From contig NZ_JAHLPN010000005.1 of NCBI RefSeq assembly GCF_018917935.1, forward strand, positions 1 through 64,000: DNA of 64,000 bases, given 5' to 3'. The DNA comes from Kineothrix sp. MSJ-39 (lineage in GTDB: Bacteria > Bacillota > Clostridia > Lachnospirales > Lachnospiraceae). Position numbers and translations under genes: made by a program. Below are positions 1 to 6,878 of this stretch, piece after piece. Numbering within the stretch: the stretch's first letter is position 1; each line of letters begins with the position of its first letter. A model generated the notes under the pieces. The model was given only the letters and a program-made list of their open reading frames with translations. It did no database searches and was not told where the DNA came from.

Positions 1-98
1 CGCTTTATAATCGTAGAGATTACAACAATTTCCCTATGCACCCATTAAACTGGAAAACTCCCAAACAAGTGCTTATGGATTATCTTGCGTCAATGTAA
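1..98 (+). CDS. C-terminal tail of an integrase-core transposase (partial)
   Basis: From base 3 one frame reads LYNRRDYNNFPMHPLNWKTP and continues KQVLMDYLASM before a TAA at 96-98. The pattern 'R-x-Y-N-x-x-x-P-x-x-x-L-x-W-K-T-P' is typical of the extreme C terminus of rve/DDE integrase-core transposases (IS3, IS30 or IS481 type). Only about 31 residues lie in the window, so the family cannot be fixed and it is unknown whether the element is intact. No terminal inverted repeat was identified between the stop codon and the next gene. It matters because a mobile element ends directly in front of the first M56 protease gene. Confidence 0.6.
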   Translation, partial: LYNRRDYNNFPMHPLNWKTPKQVLMDYLASM

Positions 99-143
99 CA
101 CATGTTTGACAAACCTACATTTCTTGTTATCTTCCTGTTTTTA

Positions 144-172
144 TTGTTTTTTCAGTTCTTTCTCACTATAAT
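144..172 (+). promoter_or_regulatory. Candidate promoter of the first M56/BlaI pair
   Basis: TTGTTT (144-149), a 17-bp spacer and TATAAT (167-172) precede the start chosen for the M56 gene at 207 by 35 bases. The -10 is perfect and the -35 is partial. The promoter would lie inside the longer reading frame that begins at 102, which supports the downstream start. This is inference from sequence only. Confidence 0.4.
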
Positions 173-206
173 CTTATTAGATAATATGAAAAGAAGGTTT
201 TTCGAC

Positions 207-1352
207 ATGGCTATGGCTGACACACTCAGATTACTGATCACGATTTCCGTATGCTGCTGCATCACCGGATTTCTGATGTGGCTTTTTTTACTATATAATA
301 AGAAAGCTTCCATTCGCATACTCCTGCTTTGTAGCAGTCTGCTCATTATTCGTTTTCTATATCCTTATGAATTTCCATTTACACATTCTTTTTATATCAC
401 GAGAGGATATCCAGAGCTGAATGAATTTTTTAGCAAGACGCTCCCACTCAGCAGCACCGGACTTTCTGTAGCAGGTATTCTACTTGGCATATGGATCGTC
501 GGAAGTCTTTGGAACGGTTTCCGGTTTTTGCGGCATTACCTTGCATTGCAAAAATCGATTTCCCTGCTTCCTGCCTGTACAAATGAAATAATTCTTTCCC
601 AGCTTGACCGGATTCTGGAAGAAAAACATTTTAAAAGATCCGAATTTTCCATTAAGGAAAATGACACGCTGGAATCTCCTTTTGTAACCGGCTTTTTTCA
701 TCCGGTCATTGTAATTCCGGGATTGTCTCTATCAGAGAAAGAATGGTATTTTATACTATCCCACGAAACCGCTCATTACAGACACGGTGACACCTTATAC
801 AAGATACTCATTGAAATACTGCTCATTGTATTCTGGTGGAATCCTCTCTTTTATGTATTTCGCCATAAAATATCTGTCTGCATCGAGCAATCCGCCGATC
901 TGCTTGCCATAGAAGATCTGTCGGCTTCTGAAAAACTGGACTATCTGGAATGCCTCTTGAAGGTCGCCCGCCAAAGCCAGCATAACCCTCTGCTTACTTC
1001 TGCAATACCCGCCTTTGACGGTTACGCAGATTCAGAGCTGCAAAAGCGCTTTGCCTGTATTACCAAAAGTATTTCCAATGGTGCTGCCTTTGGAAACCGT
1101 ATCACAAAATACGGCTTTATAGCAGCCATGCTTCTAGCCACTTTTCTGTCTTACGGCATTATTGTAGAACCAAGTTCTACGGAGATACCGGCCGACGAAC
1201 CGGACTCCTTCACGATACATACGGACAACAGTTATGCAGTCAAAATAAACGATTCACTTTTTGAACTATATGTAAATGATACACTGATAGGAACTTTTAA
1301 AGATCCGGAAAATCTGCCGGAAATACCCATTTATGAAAAGGAGACCAGATAA
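207..1352 (+). CDS. M56 family (BlaR1/MecR1-like) membrane metalloprotease, copy A
   Basis: This is a predicted polytopic membrane zinc protease that probably cleaves or inactivates its BlaI-like partner in response to an extracellular signal. The zinc motif HETAH lies in 'SHETAHYRHGD' and is followed by the family-typical 'FWWNPLFY'. Several N-terminal membrane helices precede it and one more follows at the C-terminal side. The outer C-terminal part is only about 55 residues (ending in 'PENLPEIPIYEKE'), so the penicillin-binding sensor domain of true BlaR1 is absent and the ligand is unlikely to be a beta-lactam sensed in the classical way. The frame is open from 102, but 207 has an AGAAGG ribosome site and aligns with the start of copy B. 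It overlaps or abuts the BlaI-like gene (RBS inside its 3' end), so the two are co-translated. Confidence 0.8.
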   Translation: MAMADTLRLLITISVCCCITGFLMWLFLLYNKKASIRILLLCSSLLIIRFLYPYEFPFTHSFYITRGYPELNEFFSKTLPLSSTGLSVAGILLGIWIVGSLWNGFRFLRHYLALQKSISLLPACTNEIILSQLDRILEEKHFKRSEFSIKENDTLESPFVTGFFHPVIVIPGLSLSEKEWYFILSHETAHYRHGDTLYKILIEILLIVFWWNPLFYVFRHKISVCIEQSADLLAIEDLSASEKLDYLECLLKVARQSQHNPLLTSAIPAFDGYADSELQKRFACITKSISNGAAFGNRITKYGFIAAMLLATFLSYGIIVEPSSTEIPADEPDSFTIHTDNSYAVKINDSLFELYVNDTLIGTFKDPENLPEIPIYEKETR

Positions 1353-1353
1353 T

Positions 1354-1767
1354 ATGCCTAAAAAAAACCCCTTTCAAAAAATTACAAACCGCGAACTGGA
1401 GATCATGCAATTTTTATGGCATGCAGACCATCCGCTCATTGCCTCAGAAATTGCGGCTATGAAACCGGATCTGACTGTCAACACTGTACAATCCGTCCTT
1501 CGCAATTTACTGAAGCACAAATATATTGAAGTAGCAAAGATCGTATATAGCGGTACTGTTCTGACACGCAGCTACAGACCGCTTATCACGGAACAGGAAT
1601 TTGGTATTGATCAGGTGATCCAGGATTTTCATTCTTTCAAAGGACTGTCTCTGTCACATCTTGTGGCAGGTCTTTTAAACGAACCGGTTCCGGCTTCTGA
1701 AATTGATGAGCTGGAGGAAGTAATTAGAAAACAGCGGGCTCTGTTACAGGAAAATCAATCTGAATAG
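1354..1767 (+). CDS. BlaI/MecI/CopY-like transcriptional repressor, copy A
   Basis: This is a 137-residue winged-helix repressor of the Penicillinase_R family: 'ITNRELEIMQFLWHADHPL' leads into the DNA-binding domain and 'NTVQSVLRNLLKHKYIEV' forms the recognition-helix and wing region. The C-terminal part should dimerise and contain the site acted on by the M56 protease. The frame is open from 1333, but ATG at 1354 has an AAAAGGAG ribosome site 10 bases upstream and aligns exactly with copy B. It lies immediately behind the M56 gene, the reverse of the blaI-blaR1 order of staphylococcal bla operons. It is about 70 percent identical by eye to copy B, so the pair arose by duplication. A terminator hairpin follows. 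Confidence 0.85.
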   Translation: MPKKNPFQKITNRELEIMQFLWHADHPLIASEIAAMKPDLTVNTVQSVLRNLLKHKYIEVAKIVYSGTVLTRSYRPLITEQEFGIDQVIQDFHSFKGLSLSHLVAGLLNEPVPASEIDELEEVIRKQRALLQENQSE

Positions 1768-1778
1768 TAAAGATATGT

Positions 1779-1815
1779 ACAGGCATTGGTTTTGGAGCCA
1801 ATGCCTGTTGTATTA
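1779..1815 (+). terminator. Hairpin terminator after the first M56/BlaI pair
   Basis: A perfect 11-bp stem (ACAGGCATTGG with CCAATGCCTGT, 1779-1789 and 1798-1808) closes an 8-base loop and is followed by a moderately T-rich TGTATTAT. It lies 11 bases after the BlaI-like stop codon. Confidence 0.65.
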
Positions 1816-1890
1816 TAGGATTTAGATATTTATATTATATTTACATTATTGTTACAAGGTTTGTTTTTTTATTATCAGAATAATTTTAGT

Positions 1891-1919
1891 TTGATTATTC
1901 TACGCATACGTATTATAAT
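1891..1919 (+). promoter_or_regulatory. Promoter with dyad operator for the second M56/BlaI cassette
   Basis: TTGATT (1891-1896), a 17-bp spacer and TATAAT (1914-1919) lie 33 bp upstream of the second M56 start. Within the spacer, touching the -10, is a perfect dyad TACG-CATA-CGTA (1901-1912). BlaI-family repressors bind short dyads of TACA/TGTA type over their own promoters, so this is a reasonable operator candidate. That assignment is inference. Confidence 0.6.
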
Positions 1920-1951
1920 TTTCCCATAGCAGGAAAAGAAAGAGGTGATAT

Positions 1952-3088
1952 ATGGACGATTATGTTCGGCTTTTGATAATGATTTCTATTTGCTGTTGTA
2001 TTGTCGAGTTTTTGATGTGGTTATTTTTGAAATGCTATAAGAAGGCTTCCATCTGGATACCACTACTCTGTACCACCCTTCTTTTGATACGATTTCTATA
2101 TCCACACGAATTTCCATTTACACATTCTCTATATTTAACCAAGGGATATCCCACATTAAACCGCTTTTTTATGTTGTCCATTGTAGTTGGTAAAATTCAC
2201 TTTTCCATTGCACACATCATAATAAGCATTTGGATACTTGGCATTATCGTGTCGGCTTTTCTCCTGCTCTTTCATTATTACAGACTGCACAGACTCATTC
2301 ACCAGTTTCCCGCTGCACAGGATATGGTCGCTCTTTCACAGTTTGATCGTATTTTGAAAGAAAGGCATTTTGCGAGTTCCAGATTCCGTGTCAAGGAAAG
2401 CAGTGCACTCAGCTCTCCTTTTGTGACCGGATTCATTCATCCGGTAATCGTTGTTCCGACACTTGCATTGTCAGAAAAAGAATGGTACTATATTTTATCT
2501 CATGAAGCGGCGCACTATCTGCATGGTGATACTCTTTACATGTTACTGATTGAGCTGCTCCGTGTTATTTTCTGGTGGAATCCACTGTTTTATCTGTTCC
2601 GCAGAAAGATAGGTATTTACATGGAAGAATCCGCAGATCTGCTAGCAACTGAACATCTGAATGCTATTGAAAAGATGGAATACCTGGAATGTCTGGTCAA
2701 AGTAGCAAAACAGAGTATACATAACCCTCTGCTTTCTTATACCGGGCTTGCCTTTGACGGTTATGCAAAGTCTGAATTGATGCAAAGATATCGAAGTGTT
2801 ATGGCTAGTATTGATACACCAAAAACTTCCCAGAAAAAGCATGGTCAATATGGATTCATTGCTATGATGCTTCTTGTTACCTTTTTGTCCTATAGTATTA
2901 TTATAGAGCCGGATTCTCAGCCTGTTAATGAACCAAATACCTTTTCTATACCAACAGAAGGTAGTTATGCTATTAAAGCAGGAGACTCTCTTTATGAACT
3001 CTATATAGACAATACATATATAGGTACTTTTGAAGATCCGGCGAATTTACCGGATATACCCATTTATGAAAAGGAGGATTTACCATGA
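1952..3088 (+). CDS. M56 family (BlaR1-like) membrane metalloprotease, copy B
   Basis: This 378-residue paralogue of copy A starts 'MDDYVRLLIMISICCC' behind an AAGAGGTG ribosome site. It has four or so membrane helices and the zinc motif HEAAH in 'SHEAAHYLHGD', followed by 'FWWNPLFY' and the downstream glutamate in 'MEESADLLA'. A last membrane helix (about residue 300) leads to a short outer tail ending 'PANLPDIPIYEKE', closely matching copy A and again lacking a penicillin-binding sensor domain. The stop overlaps the start of the mini-protein gene by four bases (ATGA), so their translation is coupled. It is probably the signal-transducing protease that relieves repression by the BlaI-like protein encoded two genes downstream. 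Confidence 0.82.
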   Translation: MDDYVRLLIMISICCCIVEFLMWLFLKCYKKASIWIPLLCTTLLLIRFLYPHEFPFTHSLYLTKGYPTLNRFFMLSIVVGKIHFSIAHIIISIWILGIIVSAFLLLFHYYRLHRLIHQFPAAQDMVALSQFDRILKERHFASSRFRVKESSALSSPFVTGFIHPVIVVPTLALSEKEWYYILSHEAAHYLHGDTLYMLLIELLRVIFWWNPLFYLFRRKIGIYMEESADLLATEHLNAIEKMEYLECLVKVAKQSIHNPLLSYTGLAFDGYAKSELMQRYRSVMASIDTPKTSQKKHGQYGFIAMMLLVTFLSYSIIIEPDSQPVNEPNTFSIPTEGSYAIKAGDSLYELYIDNTYIGTFEDPANLPDIPIYEKEDLP

Positions 3089-3327
3089 AAAAAACACTTT
3101 TTGCATTACTGATCTGTGGCACTCTGACGGTGTCTCTTCCGTCTCTATGTGTCACCAGCTATGCAGCCCCTGCTGTAACAGGAGATACAGCCGTTGAAGC
3201 TGCTTCTGACGTAATTGCCAGAGCACCTATGACAAGATGGTACTACAAAACAATCAACGGTCAGATTTACAAAAGATTATATGATTGCACTCATGAGAAA
3301 TGGCTTACTGATTGGATCAAATGTTAG
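3085..3327 (+). CDS. Small secreted mini-protein in the M56/BlaI cassette
   Basis: The 80-residue product has a clear Sec signal peptide: MKKT start, a hydrophobic core at about residues 5-22, and a probable cleavage after 'SYA' near residue 27. The mature part is about 53 residues, with an acidic stretch followed by the aromatic and basic segment 'WYYKTINGQIYKRLYD' and ending 'WLTDWIKC'. Two cysteines (in 'DCTHEKW' and the last residue) could pair. The start overlaps the M56 stop codon and the BlaI-like gene follows 15 bases later, so it is part of a three-gene unit. The function is unknown; it could be a secreted effector, a bacteriocin-like peptide or the ligand sensed by the protease. Copy A of the cassette has no counterpart. 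Confidence 0.75.
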   Translation: MKKTLFALLICGTLTVSLPSLCVTSYAAPAVTGDTAVEAASDVIARAPMTRWYYKTINGQIYKRLYDCTHEKWLTDWIKC

Positions 3328-3342
3328 AAAGGAATAATAATC

Positions 3343-3759
3343 ATGCCAAAGAAACAACCTTTTCAGAAAATTACAAACCGTGAGCTGGAGATCCTGCAAT
3401 TATTATGGCATACAGATCATCCACTCATCGCATCTGAGATTGCTGCATTGAAACCGGATCTGACGATCAATACGGTACAGGCGGTACTGCGGAATCTGTT
3501 AAAATACAAATATATTGAAGTCGCAGATATCGTATACAGCGGAACGGTTCTGACACGTAGTTACAGACCTGTGATCACAGAACAGGATTTCGGTGTCTCT
3601 CAGGTGATCCGTGATTTCCATTCGTTTGACGGACTTTCCGTACCACGTCTGGTAGCAGGCTTATTAAACGAGCCGATTACATCAGACGAAATCTCACAGT
3701 TGGAAACTATGATTGCCCAGCAGAAAGAGCGTCTCAAACAGCGTGAATCTGAAAAGTAG
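3343..3759 (+). CDS. BlaI/MecI/CopY-like transcriptional repressor, copy B
   Basis: This 138-residue winged-helix repressor is closely related to copy A ('FQKITNRELEILQLLWH', 'NTVQAVLRNLLKYKYIEV'). It has a GAAAGGA ribosome site and sits 15 bases after the mini-protein gene. It probably represses the promoter at 1891-1919 as a dimer and is destroyed after activation of the M56 protease. The C-terminal quarter differs most between the two copies, which could limit cross-talk. A strong terminator follows. Confidence 0.85.
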   Translation: MPKKQPFQKITNRELEILQLLWHTDHPLIASEIAALKPDLTINTVQAVLRNLLKYKYIEVADIVYSGTVLTRSYRPVITEQDFGVSQVIRDFHSFDGLSVPRLVAGLLNEPITSDEISQLETMIAQQKERLKQRESEK

Positions 3760-3831
3760 GATAACGACAACTGAATACAGTTTTTTATTTGACGCACGTC
3801 AAATATGATTCAAATGCATGAAAGCATGATA

Positions 3832-3866
3832 AAATGCTCCGGGATTTTCCCGGAGCATTTGTTATT
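3832..3866 (+). terminator. Rho-independent terminator of the second cassette
   Basis: A perfect 13-bp stem, AAATGCTCCGGGA (3832-3844) paired with TCCCGGAGCATTT (3848-3860), has a 3-base loop and is followed by a short T-containing tail. It lies about 70 bases after the repressor stop codon. Confidence 0.75.
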
Positions 3867-3993
3867 ACATCCAGCTCTTATACTACCAAGTTCGTCTGAT
3901 ACATACTGTGGTATTTCGTCTATTTTTCGGATATATAGGCTATCCTGTGCACATTTTCAATGTGTCAACTCCAGGAACCTCATTTCATCTTTT

Positions 3994-4090
3994 GCTCATT
4001 ACTTGCACCATTTGGTATGTTATTTTGTTCATTATTTGCACCATTTTGTATGTTATTTTTATTATTATTTGCACCTTTTCGTATGTTACT
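3994..4090. repeat. 33-bp tandem repeat, three copies
   Basis: Three copies with an exact 33-base period share the core TTGCACC-(A)TTT-x-GTATGTTA. The conserved G of TTGCACC falls at 4005, 4038 and 4071. The stretch is AT-rich and lies in a 654-base gene-free region between two convergent transcription units. A 33-bp period is close to three helical turns, so stacked binding sites on one face of the DNA are possible. No unique spacers separate the copies, so it is not a CRISPR array. Confidence 0.7.
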
Positions 4091-4129
4091 CCGTAGCGGC
4101 ACAGCTATGCTGCTTCTGTTTTTCTCTCC

Positions 4130-4345
4130 GTGAACCCCAGCCCATGCATAATCACCTGAGGTGATGGGCTGGGGCTACATCACGCATCTTTGATGCATGA
4201 CATTGTACGCTCGGTTGAAATCAAATGCCGGCTTCGTCGTCGCTTGATTTCCTTACCTCGCTACAGAGACGAAACACGCTTCGCGAGTTTCGCTCTGATT
4301 AGCGGTCGTCAAATGCACCGCATAAATGCGTGCATTTTCCTCGTC
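4130..4345. repeat. Hairpin-dense intergenic element
   Basis: Four consecutive inverted repeats were found. The first pairs CCCCAGCCCAT (4135-4145) with ATGGGCTGGGG (4164-4174) and encloses the 15-base palindrome around 4151-4165. The second pairs GAAATCAA (4217-4224) with TTGATTTC (4244-4251). The third pairs the CAGAGACGAAAC region (4264-4275) with GTTTCGCTCTG (4287-4297). The fourth is a 12-bp stem with one bulge at 4311-4337. No protein-coding potential is convincing here. It may be a small palindromic mobile element, a REP-like unit, or the remains of one. Confidence 0.5.
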
Positions 4346-4352
4346 GCCATAA

Positions 4353-4388
4353 CAAAAAAGGAGCAGTTACCATGTGGTAACTGCTCCT
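4353..4388 (-). terminator. Terminator of the NlpC/P60 gene
   Basis: Read on the minus strand, the 13-base arm AGGAGCAGTTACC pairs with GGTAACTGCTCCT around a 4-base loop and is followed by TTTTTTG. It lies 26 bases beyond the stop codon of the hydrolase gene. Confidence 0.85.
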
Positions 4389-4413
4389 CAGCATTCATCT
4401 TATTTTATTCAGA

Positions 4414-5667
4414 TTAGAAAATTCTTCTGACTGCAAGTACGCTTCTGTAATCTGCATTGGAAACCTTGATACCGGTTGCTGCTGTAGAAGCATGTACGAT
4501 CTGTCCGCCACCGATGTAAAGACCAACGTGACCACTGTAGCATACCAGATCGCCAGGCTGTGCATTTGCAAGACCGCCTACATCATAACCACAGCTTCTC
4601 TGTGCACCGGAAGAATGTGGAAGGCTGACACCGAAGTTAGCGTATACGCTCATTGTAAAACCGGAGCAGTCTGTTCCGTTTGTCAGGCTTGATCCACCAT
4701 ATACATATGGGTTACCGACAAACTGGAGTGCGTAGCTTGCTACGCTTGCGCCTGCACCGCCGCCGGATACAGATGCGGAAGATCCGCTTCCTGAAGAGGA
4801 CTTACCGCTCTTCTTGCTGGCTGCTGCATTGGCTGCTTTTCTTTCTGCTTCTTCCTTTGCAAGTCTGGCTTCTTCTTCTGCCTTGGACTCAGCTTTTACA
4901 AACTCTGTATGAAGCTCCACAAACTCTGTGGATACATATCCTTCACCTTCTTCGATCGGAACCTTTACCCAACCGTCCAGATCATCTTCCTGTAATACGG
5001 AAAGATCATCTTCCAGACCAACCATACCAAGTACGGCCGAATCAACTGTAGGCTCTTCTCTTACGAATAATGTAGTTGTTGTAACGGTTGCGATTCTGTT
5101 ACCAACTTCTTTGGCAAGTGCAATGGCATCTTCTCCTGTCACGCAGTACTCTGCTTTGACATAACCTGTTACACTGCCTGATGTGATCTGATACCAGCCG
5201 CCGTCTGCCTCTGATACGAAATCACCAACGGACTTATTATACAGCTTGCCGACGATCTCTGCTTCTTCGCTCGGCTCCTGTCTGACATTGACATAATCAT
5301 TACATTTTGCAATAACGAGATTTGCGTATTGTGCTTCTGCACTTTCTGCAACTGCATCTTCACCGGAAATTGTGATGTCTGCCTGCTCTTCTGCAACTTC
5401 CGCTGCAACATCCAGAACTGTTTCGCCGCCTGCTTCTGCTTCCTGCGGCTGTGTTGCCTTTTCCAGATTATCTGCTACGACTGCACCTGCTGTCAGCTTC
5501 AGATCTCCATTGGAAGCAACTGTAACGCTGCTGCCGTTTAATGTAGCTGCTGCTCCTGCAGTTGGTAATGTGCTTGAAAGAGATGAAGCAGATACCGGAA
5601 TTACTGTATTTATTGTCATTGCAGCCGCAAGTGCGAATGCAACCATTTTTCTGTTTTTGTTTAACAT
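4414..5667 (-). CDS. Secreted SH3b-SH3b-NlpC/P60 (C40) cell-wall hydrolase
   Basis: This 417-residue exported peptidoglycan hydrolase probably cleaves stem-peptide bonds. A signal peptide spans residues 1-28, with cleavage near 'VSASS'. Two bacterial SH3-type domains follow at about 115-175 ('NYVNVRQEPSEEAEIVGKL') and 190-250. A charged Glu/Lys/Ala coiled-coil linker and a Gly/Ser hinge (about 255-305) lead to the C40 domain at about 308-417. The catalytic cysteine lies in 'TDCSGFTMSVY', the histidine in 'GHVGLYIG' and the third polar residue in 'IVHAS'. It is monocistronic with a consensus promoter (5730-5758) and its own terminator, so it is probably a strongly expressed housekeeping autolysin. 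Confidence 0.9.
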   Translation of the reverse strand: MLNKNRKMVAFALAAAMTINTVIPVSASSLSSTLPTAGAAATLNGSSVTVASNGDLKLTAGAVVADNLEKATQPQEAEAGGETVLDVAAEVAEEQADITISGEDAVAESAEAQYANLVIAKCNDYVNVRQEPSEEAEIVGKLYNKSVGDFVSEADGGWYQITSGSVTGYVKAEYCVTGEDAIALAKEVGNRIATVTTTTLFVREEPTVDSAVLGMVGLEDDLSVLQEDDLDGWVKVPIEEGEGYVSTEFVELHTEFVKAESKAEEEARLAKEEAERKAANAAASKKSGKSSSGSGSSASVSGGGAGASVASYALQFVGNPYVYGGSSLTNGTDCSGFTMSVYANFGVSLPHSSGAQRSCGYDVGGLANAQPGDLVCYSGHVGLYIGGGQIVHASTAATGIKVSNADYRSVLAVRRIF

Positions 5668-5729
5668 ACTTCCTCCAAAATTGTTGAGTATTTCTTACAT
5701 TTGTTACAAATTTGTTAAATCTGTAATAA

Positions 5730-5758
5730 AATATAACACCATATAAGGCACTTGTCAA
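5730..5758 (-). promoter_or_regulatory. Sigma-A type promoter of the NlpC/P60 gene
   Basis: On the minus strand TTGACA (5753-5758) is followed by a 17-bp spacer and TATATT (5730-5735). About 60 bases of leader precede the start codon, which has a GGAGGA ribosome site. Confidence 0.8.
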
Positions 5759-5819
5759 CCCGATTGGAGAAAATGGGCAAAATTTCCTTTAACGATTAAG
5801 TTGGCGTATTTGCGCGGTT

Positions 5820-6740
5820 TTACAGAGTGAACAGATCCTCCTGTACGCTTGTTACCGCATTGGCACCGTCTGCCGCCGCCGTTAAGATCTGGCGCAGTGC
5901 TTTTGTCCGGACATCCCCGGCCGCGTAGATGCCTTTTACGGATGTTCTGCAGTCTTCCCCTGCGATCAGGCAGCCTTTTTCATCCTGCTGAACAAGTCCT
6001 TTTACAAAATCCGTATCCGGAATCGTACCGACTGCAATGAAAACACCATCTACCGGAAGCACTTCTTCTCTGTTTTCTTTATTATAGAAGAGTGTCACCT
6101 GTTCTACCTGTTCCTCCCCCGCAATTTCCTTTACCTCTGTGTTCCAGAGTACTTCCACATTGGAAAGAGCAAGCATATGCTCCTGCAGCAGCTTTGCTGC
6201 ACGCAGGTTGTCTCTTCTGTGTACCAGATATACCTTCTTACAGAAACGTGCCAAAAAGATCGCATCTTCCACAGCCACATCACCGCCGCCAACGACTACG
6301 ACTGTACGGTTTCTGAAAAATGCACCATCACAGGTGGCGCAATAAGAAACCCCCATGCCTGCCAGTTCTTCTTCTCCCGGAACATGCAGCTTTGCATGAT
6401 GCGCACCTGTAGCGATCAGAACCGTCTTTGCTTCCATACATCCCTGATCTGTTTCCAGAATCTTTGTCGCGCCCTGATCTATTATATTTTTAACCTCTGC
6501 AGTCCGGATCTCCGTGCCCAGATGCAGTGCATGCTCCTTAAACTTTTCACTCAGGTCAAACCCGCTGATTTCAGGAAGCCCCGGGTAATTATCTACTTCA
6601 TAGGTCGTCAGAACCTGTCCACCGCTGATACCGGTCTTTTCTAAAACAGAAGTCTTTAAACCCGCACGCTGTGCATAGATGGCTGCTGCCATGCCTGCAG
6701 GGCCGCTTCCGATAATTAACAGATCATATATTTGTGCCAT
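5820..6740 (-). CDS. trxB: Thioredoxin reductase
   Basis: This 306-residue NADPH-dependent flavoprotein reduces thioredoxin in the cytoplasm. It has the FAD-binding Rossmann motif GSGPAGMAAA at residues 11-20, the redox-active disulfide CATC near residue 134, and the NADPH-binding motif 'VVVGGGDVAVEDA'. A second FAD motif, 'GIYAAGDV', lies near the C terminus. Length and order match low-molecular-weight bacterial TrxB. The start has an AAAGGA ribosome site. It appears to be transcribed alone, with an inverted repeat of ACATGT hexamers in its upstream region that could be an operator. No thioredoxin gene is adjacent. Confidence 0.93.
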   Translation of the reverse strand: MAQIYDLLIIGSGPAGMAAAIYAQRAGLKTSVLEKTGISGGQVLTTYEVDNYPGLPEISGFDLSEKFKEHALHLGTEIRTAEVKNIIDQGATKILETDQGCMEAKTVLIATGAHHAKLHVPGEEELAGMGVSYCATCDGAFFRNRTVVVVGGGDVAVEDAIFLARFCKKVYLVHRRDNLRAAKLLQEHMLALSNVEVLWNTEVKEIAGEEQVEQVTLFYNKENREEVLPVDGVFIAVGTIPDTDFVKGLVQQDEKGCLIAGEDCRTSVKGIYAAGDVRTKALRQILTAAADGANAVTSVQEDLFTL

Positions 6741-6769
6741 AACTTTTATCCTTTCGCTTATATCATTCC

Positions 6770-6793
6770 TACATGTTTCTTACTCAACATGTA
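6770..6793 (-). promoter_or_regulatory. Inverted repeat in the trxB upstream region
   Basis: TACATGT (6770-6776) and ACATGTA (6787-6793) form a 7-bp inverted repeat with a 10-base gap. A TATAAT-like -10 overlaps the distal arm on the minus strand. A regulator site controlling trxB is possible; no regulator can be named. Confidence 0.35.
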
Positions 6794-6827
6794 TTATATT
6801 ACCATACATTTTCCAAAACGAAAACAC

Positions 6828-6865
6828 ATCATAAAATAAACCGGTGCCCCATCAGGAAGCACCGG
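6828..6865 (-). terminator. Terminator of the ferritin-like protein gene
   Basis: Minus-strand hairpin: CCGGTGC pairs with GCACCGG (6841-6847 and 6859-6865) and is followed by TTTATTTTAT. It starts 14 bases after the stop codon. Confidence 0.7.
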
Positions 6866-6878
6866 CAAACTGTACGTT

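Noticed and set aside
207-3759. Beta-lactam resistance regulatory locus
   Set aside because: Neither protease has a penicillin-binding sensor domain and no beta-lactamase or mecA-like gene is present; only the regulatory fold is shared.
3994-4090. Possible CRISPR array
   Set aside because: The 33-bp copies are contiguous, without unique spacers, and no cas genes are near.
3805-4164. Open frames on the + strand (up to 119 codons) through the repeat and hairpin region
   Set aside because: Low-complexity, Cys/His/Tyr-rich translations produced by the 33-bp repeat; no ribosome site and they cross the terminator.
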